This document shows positions 47,538-64,000 of a stretch of 64,000 bases of DNA, piece after piece. The DNA comes from Glandiceps talaboti (Eukaryota > Hemichordata > Enteropneusta > Spengelidae): the NCBI RefSeq assembly GCF_964340395.1, contig NC_135564.1, positions 13,923,012-13,987,011 on the forward strand. The letters run 5' to 3'. Below the pieces are notes generated by a model, which saw only the letters and a program-made list of their open reading frames with translations, searched no databases and had not been told where the DNA came from. Each line of letters begins with the position of its first letter. The first letter of the stretch is position 1. A program made the position numbers and the translations under genes.

Positions 47538-47823
47538 TTGCAGACCACGCACTAGTTTGATATACATCTCTTACATGTTATGTTATGGATCTGTGTATGC
47601 GAGAACAAAATATTATTGACAGGTTTTGTTGTCACAGAGAAGGAATAAACTTCCTTGTCTGTGGTTCAGTCTCTCCAACTCTAAACAATTTCTCTAGTCA
47701 CAGCCTCAATGCAATCACACCATACATGTCACATATATGTACCACAATCGCATCCAATCTCGCAGTCAGTAAGCAAACAGAAACCATTTAATTTCAGTTG
47801 AAAAAGCTGACTTCTTTGCTCGA

Positions 47824-47829
47824 TTTAAT
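47824..47829 (-). terminator. Polyadenylation signal, RPL13
   Basis: ATTAAA on the minus strand, 40 bp after the stop codon, a common spacing for short ribosomal-protein 3' UTRs. Confidence 0.6.
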
Positions 47830-47868
47830 ACTATACAGATGGTCTCTTGTGAAAGTACAACACAATTT

Positions 47869-50238
47869 TTACTTCTTCTTAGTCATGGCAGCTTCAGCTT
47901 CCTTTTCCTTCTGTCTCTTAGCTCTGATACCGTGTAACCTGGCGTTGGCACGAGCCATACGCATAGCTTGGAATACACTGTGTTTCTTCTCTTCATCAGA
48001 AATTGCACGAGCCTTTTCTTTCTTGTGGACTCGTTGGATTGGCATGACTGGACCTGACAATTGTGTGGCCATCTTCAATTCTTCCTCCTGTAAACAATCA
48101 TAAGTATTGTCAATACTGGTTGTTTTCATTGTATTTATGACATGTTTTGCATATCATTTGTTGTTACTCTTCTCATTTGCATATTATTTCAACATAATTC
48201 TGTAAATTTGCATATCACTTGCATATCATTTTGCATCATCATTCATCATCACACAAATCTTACACAGAGCAAATTCTTAAAGACATTGCTTTTGAGGATG
48301 GCACCACCCTCATGTATCAATAAAACAACACATTTTATCACTCGGGTATTGAGTATGTTTAATTAGACAGGTGAAAACACTAAAGGGAAAAGTGCAAAGC
48401 AAGCATTAAAAGGTGAACAGAAGTTGGTAGACATGTTCTCCACTCTTTTTTCAACTTTGATAACATGCTTCAACTTTGGCAAACGCTTCAACAGAGATAA
48501 AAACTTTTCTACGGAGAAACTCTAGCAAAAACTTTCTGAATATGATTGATATTAAGATGTGCATACAGGTTTCTGTTTGGTTGAGCTCCAAGACAATCAG
48601 ATAGAATTGGGACACATCTTCCACCCTCTCAATACTTCTATCCAGAAGACTTTCAATCACTTATGGTTCTTAAACTACTGACTATTTGTAATTACCAAGT
48701 GTTTTCACTTCCTTTTAACTTTACTGTAAACCCTTGAAGCACTGAAGGGATATTTATGTAGTAGCATGTCTTCCCATGGCCATAAATTGCCACTATTATA
48801 CACAGTGAACAAGCTAGTGACCCATCAATATCTTGGTATATACCAGTCACACGGTGTATGTATGACAAGTCGTAGCTTCACATACACCAATATTTTTGTT
48901 CATGGTAGCAACGAGTTGAAATTTGGCCAAGTTTGCAAAATCTACCAGGATTCCCTACCAAAATCATACTCCAAGGTCCATATGGAAAACTATCCAAGTT
49001 TTACCCAAACTTTTTCCCATAATTCACACACTTTGGCAACACCACTGTACATGCAGATGAATGCATTTGAAATAGAAGCCACAGTATTGGACAATATATT
49101 GACCACTGCCACCAATCAGGTTGACCAAGAGGGGGGGTGTGTCCACATACATGGAAATCCGTTTGCCACAACTTCAAGGGGACAAGATAGAGATAAACAG
49201 AATGGTACATCCTTGATCACATATAAGCTGCACTGACACAGTATCAAAATGTCAACTGAATACTTACAGTACTGTCTCCCTTCTTGGGTTGACCAGCCTT
49301 CTTGGGGAAGAGAATCAACTTGGAGCGGTATTCTTTAAGACGTTGTACATTAGCTTGAAGTGATTCAGTTGATTTATTTCTTCTCCTGTGGTCCACTGAA
49401 ATGCCGATTGTTGGTGCCGTTTTCTTATAAATGCCAGCAGCCTGTGTAAGGATGAAGACATAATCATGCATGTTTATAATTAATTTATGTTGCTTTGTGT
49501 TTGGAAAATACAGATAGAAATTAAAATTTCATATATCATTGATCCAATATGTAACAAAGGAGTGAAAGAGAATATATCATTGAAGGAAATATTGAAATTT
49601 ATAATTAATCCTGTCATTTTACCAACTTAATTTGTGTCTTTATCACACTGTTGGTAAATATACCAAGTGCCACCGAACAGGAATATTCACTGGACTTGCA
49701 TCATCGGTACACATTGCAACATATAGCTTAAACAGTGAGGACTCCAGGAACATGTCCATGGTCTACCACCTACAATGTTCAAACTCCTGCAAAGGTACAC
49801 AGCATAATGGGTTTATAGGAAAACAAAATGGATGTTATGATCGCTCATTTTCCATAACAGACTTACAACTACGAAGTATACATACCCCCAAATAGGACGA
49901 TATAGTAGGTAGTCTGTTATAGAAAACAACCCTGCCTCGCTAAAGAAAATGTATACCTTTACTTGATACAATACATATGTAATAATACACACCTTCAACT
50001 CTTCCAGTGAGAAACCACGTCCAGTTCTGGTTTTTGTATGGTATTTAAATGTTTGACATCTGACCATTGGTCTGAGTGGGCCACCAACTGGACGAGGAGC
50101 GATGCGACGGGCTTTCTTCATACGATTCTTCCTACGTCGCATCTTTCTCATGGGTTGATTGAACCATGTTTTCACCCGTCTTTGCCAATCCTTGTGGAAA
50201 TGGGCATTGGGGATGACGTTGTTACGAAGCTTGGCCAT
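47869..50238 (-). CDS. RPL13: 60S ribosomal protein L13 (eL13)
   Basis: Coding exons on the minus strand: 49993-50238, 49268-49441, 47869-48087, all phase 0, 212 aa (human 211). eL13 is a component of the large cytosolic ribosomal subunit. [67 protein letters not shown] and [16 protein letters not shown] are diagnostic. The N-terminus [18 protein letters not shown] differs from the vertebrate MAPSRNGMVLKPHFHKDW. Codon 1 is four bases into its exon (acceptor CTTTACAG at 50243), so the leader is split by a ~970-bp intron whose first exon is the TOP leader near 51209-51235. An ATTAAA polyadenylation signal lies on the minus strand at 47824-47829. Introns of ribosomal genes often host snoRNAs; I found no convincing C/D pair. 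Confidence 0.98.
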
Positions 50239-51208
50239 CTTGCTGTAAAGGTACAAATATATCAATTTAGATTGTTGTCAAGGTAGAAGTCCAATACAGT
50301 ATTGTTTTTGAAATACTAAATTAGTGAAACTATATACAAATCAGTCTACTTGGTCGTCCAAACCAGTATGACACGGACAGCAAATGTATCCATTACGCCA
50401 GTTGTCAACAGTGGCAACAATATATTCACAGCTACCTCTGAGATGTTTTTCATAGTACTACTAGTTATACTAACCATTCATTTATACATTATTAATTGTC
50501 CTCAAGCAATCAACGACTTCAAGAACTAATGCTAATGGTGTTAAAAGTTCAAATTTCTCATGGGCATCAATTAATCGGCCATATTTTAGAATCCTATTTT
50601 TACTATTAATTACTATAGTCAACATTTACAAAGCCAACTTGGAATGATACAATCAATGCCACAAAATAATGGTTACTAAGCCTCTGGAAAGAATACATTT
50701 AAAATGAGTACGTGTGCAGAACAAGTGGCAATTTGGAACTGTCCTAATTTATAATATCTGAATCATTCTATCCTTCACTGTACTATGAGCACATTTATCG
50801 TACCATTTCCAAAATTGACAAGGTGAACGAACGTTGTTCGACTTATCACTTTTGACATGCAACACACACATATTTTCTTGAATAACAAAAGGCCGTTTGG
50901 CCATTTAATACAGTAAAAGAGGGTATTGATGTGCATACCATCTTTTTTCAAAGGAATAGTCATGGGGTGAATTAAATGTTATGAACTAAAACATGCCCTT
51001 CGATCGACGAGGTAAACAAATTCACGCTCCGAGGTGGTCGAACATCTCGACAGACAATTCTTTGCTCGATACATTTATAAACAAAATATCTGCTCGAAAG
51101 ACATTGTCATTATATAATTTATCTTTGGGATGGGAGAAAAGTAATGCTATCGGGCAGATGGATCGGGAATTGCTTGGATTTTAATACACATCTCGCATCT
51201 TATCGTAC

Positions 51209-51235
51209 CTTCTTTAATGGCCGAAAGCGGAAAGA
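51209..51235 (-). promoter_or_regulatory. RPL13 non-coding exon 1 with 5'-TOP tract
   Basis: Minus strand: CTCTCTTTCCGCTTTCGGCC then ATTAAAGAAG, followed by the donor GTACGA. The CTTTCCGC pyrimidine tract is the 5'-TOP motif expected at the cap of ribosomal-protein mRNAs, which puts translation under mTOR/LARP1 control. Spliced to CAAG-ATG at 50242 it gives a leader of about 30 nt. Confidence 0.7.
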
Positions 51236-51516
51236 GAGATTGAAGGGCATGATGGGAAAATCAGCCTTCGTCGCATGCATTCTGCGACTCATTCAGCTGA
51301 AAATGGTGTCGTATTACACTGTGTTAGCTATTTTAAGAAAGACTATAACGAATTTCTTATTACTATATATTTATGTTATTCTGTATATTACACAGCACAA
51401 ATAATAAATATTCTAAAAAGTAAAATAAAACTTTGCTTGCGAGGGATATTAATGACCTCCTAAGTTATCCAATTTAAATCTCTATGGCTAAAAATAATCA
51501 ACTTAGGCGTTCTAAA
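51236..51516. promoter_or_regulatory. Bidirectional promoter between RPL13 and LARS2
   Basis: The two genes diverge from this ~280-bp interval. There is no TATA box at a proper distance on either side. The LARS2 side has a YY1-like AAAATGGCGAC; the RPL13 side has a TOP initiator. The interval has small AT-rich open frames without support. Confidence 0.6.
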
Positions 51517-51558
51517 ATGGCGACCTCCATCGAAATATCATCAAGAAGCATGTCATAA
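51517..51558 (+). promoter_or_regulatory. Upstream ORF in LARS2 exon 1, overlapping a YY1-like site
   Basis: AAAATGGCGACC gives a 13-codon frame MATSIEISSRSMS plus stop, wholly within the presumed first exon, which ends at 51567 with CAAG|GTAGGT. If transcription begins upstream of 51517 it would precede the main ATG and could lower its use; if it starts at the YY1 motif, the uORF is skipped. Confidence 0.45.
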
Positions 51559-52025
51559 AATTTCAAGGTAGGTTTTCGTTATTTGAATACTATCTTAGCG
51601 ACTTCCAGTACTAGTTTAGAGTTTTTTCTTTACCTCCTGATGAGAAAAACATAGACTATGATCAAATTGTCAATCGCTTCTTAATAGCATCGGAACACGT
51701 GGGTAAATTGGTTGTCGATCGCGTGTTATGGACGCCCATCTGAGGCATTCTGCTATGCACACTTACTGCCGATAGACTTTGAAGCAGTAACGTGAAATGT
51801 AACGCTGTAGTTAACATGGTGATGCAGCTATATAATATGCTACATTTTTCAGAAACTTATCATGTGACATATTCCATGGATCTGTTGTTATAGATTCATA
51901 CATATCCACAGTCGAATATAACATTTGGGGTTTTTTCTCATTTTTTTGTGTAAATCCACAGGTCCAACCGTGGTTCAATCCACAGCTCTCTATCACTCTG
52001 TTCTGTGTTCAGTCATTAGCTGACC

Positions 52026-63039
<11,014 letters not shown>

Positions 63040-63156
63040 TGCAGGATGACATCAAACTTCCAATTTCCAGAAATGCTTTGTTACCATAGTGGTGTGACAG
63101 GTCCAGTTTGGTTTAGGATTATTATGCAGGCATAAAAAAACAGCTGTCTTGCACAG

Positions 63157-63300
63157 GTACATACAGAAAAAGTTGAACCAGAACAGAAGAATAATTCTAA
63201 TCCAGATGTCTCCTTTGATAAGATGGCACTAATGCGAGAACCTGGAATTGAAACCATGCCCTTAAAAGGAATGGATAATTATATGCGTTTCAAAGATTAG
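63157..63300 (+). other. Possible alternative terminal exon after LARS2
   Basis: After an acceptor-like GTCTTGCACAG a 47-codon frame runs to a stop: VHTEKVEPEQKNNSNPDVSF ... GMDNYMRFKD. It is open in phase 0, the phase in which LARS2 coding exon 15 ends (62364), so it could serve as an alternative last exon. It has no counterpart in known LARS2 and its length is within chance for AT-rich DNA. Confidence 0.2.
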
Positions 63301-63603
63301 CATATAATTACTATCTATTCGTTACGTAAGTGAATTCCTGTCATTGGTTGGTTGTTGTGATTCACAGGTGTTGTGTTGGGGTATATATGTGTTTAGAAGT
63401 CCTTTGTTCGTCAGTCTCGGTTGTCTCTGCACGATGGCAACAACAGCAATTTTTCCCTTTATGTAATATCTTATAAAGTTTGATGTCAACTGTAAATCCT
63501 TCACCTTCAAGTATTAATATCAGATTTTTCATGGATGCTGTATTTCAGTTTATAATTCAATTGTAATTTATTTGTAACTGCTTCTGTAAGGGGGGAATCA
63601 TGA

Positions 63604-63609
63604 AATAAA
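63604..63609 (+). terminator. Polyadenylation signal, LARS2 candidate
   Basis: AATAAA 565 bp after the stop codon, followed by a GT-rich stretch (GTGGTGGATG). The remaining DNA to 64000 shows no gene. Confidence 0.5.
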
Positions 63610-64000
63610 AGTGGTGGATGATTTCGGGGATACATAGTGTCCATCGTGGGGTGTTCGACAACCACCGCATACTACCGCATATATTCTGTCTTGTCTTTAT
63701 TTATTAGTATGATACAGTTTAGTATAGATAGGTCTTGTCTGTAAGGTGCACCATGATGGGGCGCCCTCACACATCAGTTGGGAGAGAGGAGGCCGGTGAG
63801 GGCGGAATGACACAATGTATCTTACAGTCTAGGGAAGGTCCAGCTGGCCAATATTATAAAATGGAATATGGTTTATTAGTGATTTTTTGTTATTTTTAAG
63901 ATTGATTTTTGAGAGCTTGCAAATAAATACAATTTTATACTAAGAGTAGTTGTAAGCCTCAGATTTATCATAATAATAACAATGGTACACATTTTAAAGT

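Larger units (their letters stand above)
44186..47868. other. Intergenic between aquaporin and RPL13, repeat-bearing, no gene
   Basis: The aquaporin 3' UTR runs into a region (44380-44660) of diverged repeats of AGGTAAAATCTACCAAAAGC. Then come a 48-bp tandem array, AT-rich unique DNA, a tandem duplication (47131-47435) and a 19-bp inverted repeat. No open frame has support. Confidence 0.6.

Noticed and set aside
48190-48260. Possible C/D snoRNA in RPL13 intron 3 (GTGATGATGA C-box-like run on the minus strand)
   Set aside because: No D box (CTGA) at a proper distance and no terminal stem.
48766-49236. 156-codon plus-strand frame inside RPL13 intron 3
   Set aside because: No recognisable domain, no splice or promoter context. 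The minus-strand reading shares short motifs (GGTAAAACTTGG, GGAATCCTGGTAG) with repeats near 44400-44660, so it is probably repeat-derived.

Overview
The window is nuclear DNA of an animal, almost certainly a marine invertebrate; the phylum cannot be fixed from the sequence. Genes carry GT-AG introns of about 0.1-2 kb, a ribosomal protein gene has a 5'-TOP leader, an intronless histone H4 gene ends in the metazoan histone stem-loop, and the intergenic DNA is AT-rich and crowded with tetranucleotide microsatellites, foldback MITEs, LINE 3' ends and a tRNA-derived SINE. Cephalochordate, hemichordate and lophotrochozoan sources all fit.

Layout. 0-3.4 kb and 9.1-12.3 kb (minus strand): two near-identical five-coding-exon SAM-dependent methyltransferase genes, a recent direct tandem duplication whose introns and flanks have since diverged by insertion and microsatellite growth. 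12.3-28.7 kb: a transposon-rich block with no intact gene. It holds a decayed LINE, two tandem-repeat fields, a PIF/Harbinger-like element with TAA target duplications plus a second terminus, a TTAA-flanked MITE, and a long-TIR element with an 11-bp target duplication that carries a broken RecQ-helicase-like segment. 28.9-30.7 kb (minus): the 3' part of an unrecognised gene with three 59-residue internal repeats; a duplicate of only its last exon and 3' UTR lies at 33.2-33.9 kb.

34.2-39.4 kb (plus): complete TRAPPC4 (5 exons, 219 aa) with a 1.1-kb minisatellite in intron 3. 41.5 kb (plus): a lone histone H4 gene. 42.8-44.2 kb (plus): an aquaporin-11-like gene (2 exons). 47.9-51.2 kb (minus): complete RPL13 (212 aa). 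51.5-63.0 kb (plus): complete LARS2, mitochondrial leucyl-tRNA synthetase (16 coding exons, 895 aa). RPL13 and LARS2 are head to head, with transcription starts only about 250-300 bp apart, so they share one intergenic promoter region that couples a cytosolic ribosome gene to a mitochondrial translation gene. Otherwise the neighbours look functionally unrelated: vesicle tethering, chromatin, an intracellular channel, translation.

All exon models were built by eye from splice signals, phase and family resemblance; no alignment was run. The right half is ordinary, well-conserved housekeeping sequence. The unusual material is the long-TIR element with the RecQ-like fragment, the repeat-bearing unknown gene and its truncated duplicate, the very young methyltransferase duplication, the divergent NPA motifs of the aquaporin, and the degenerate editing site of LARS2.
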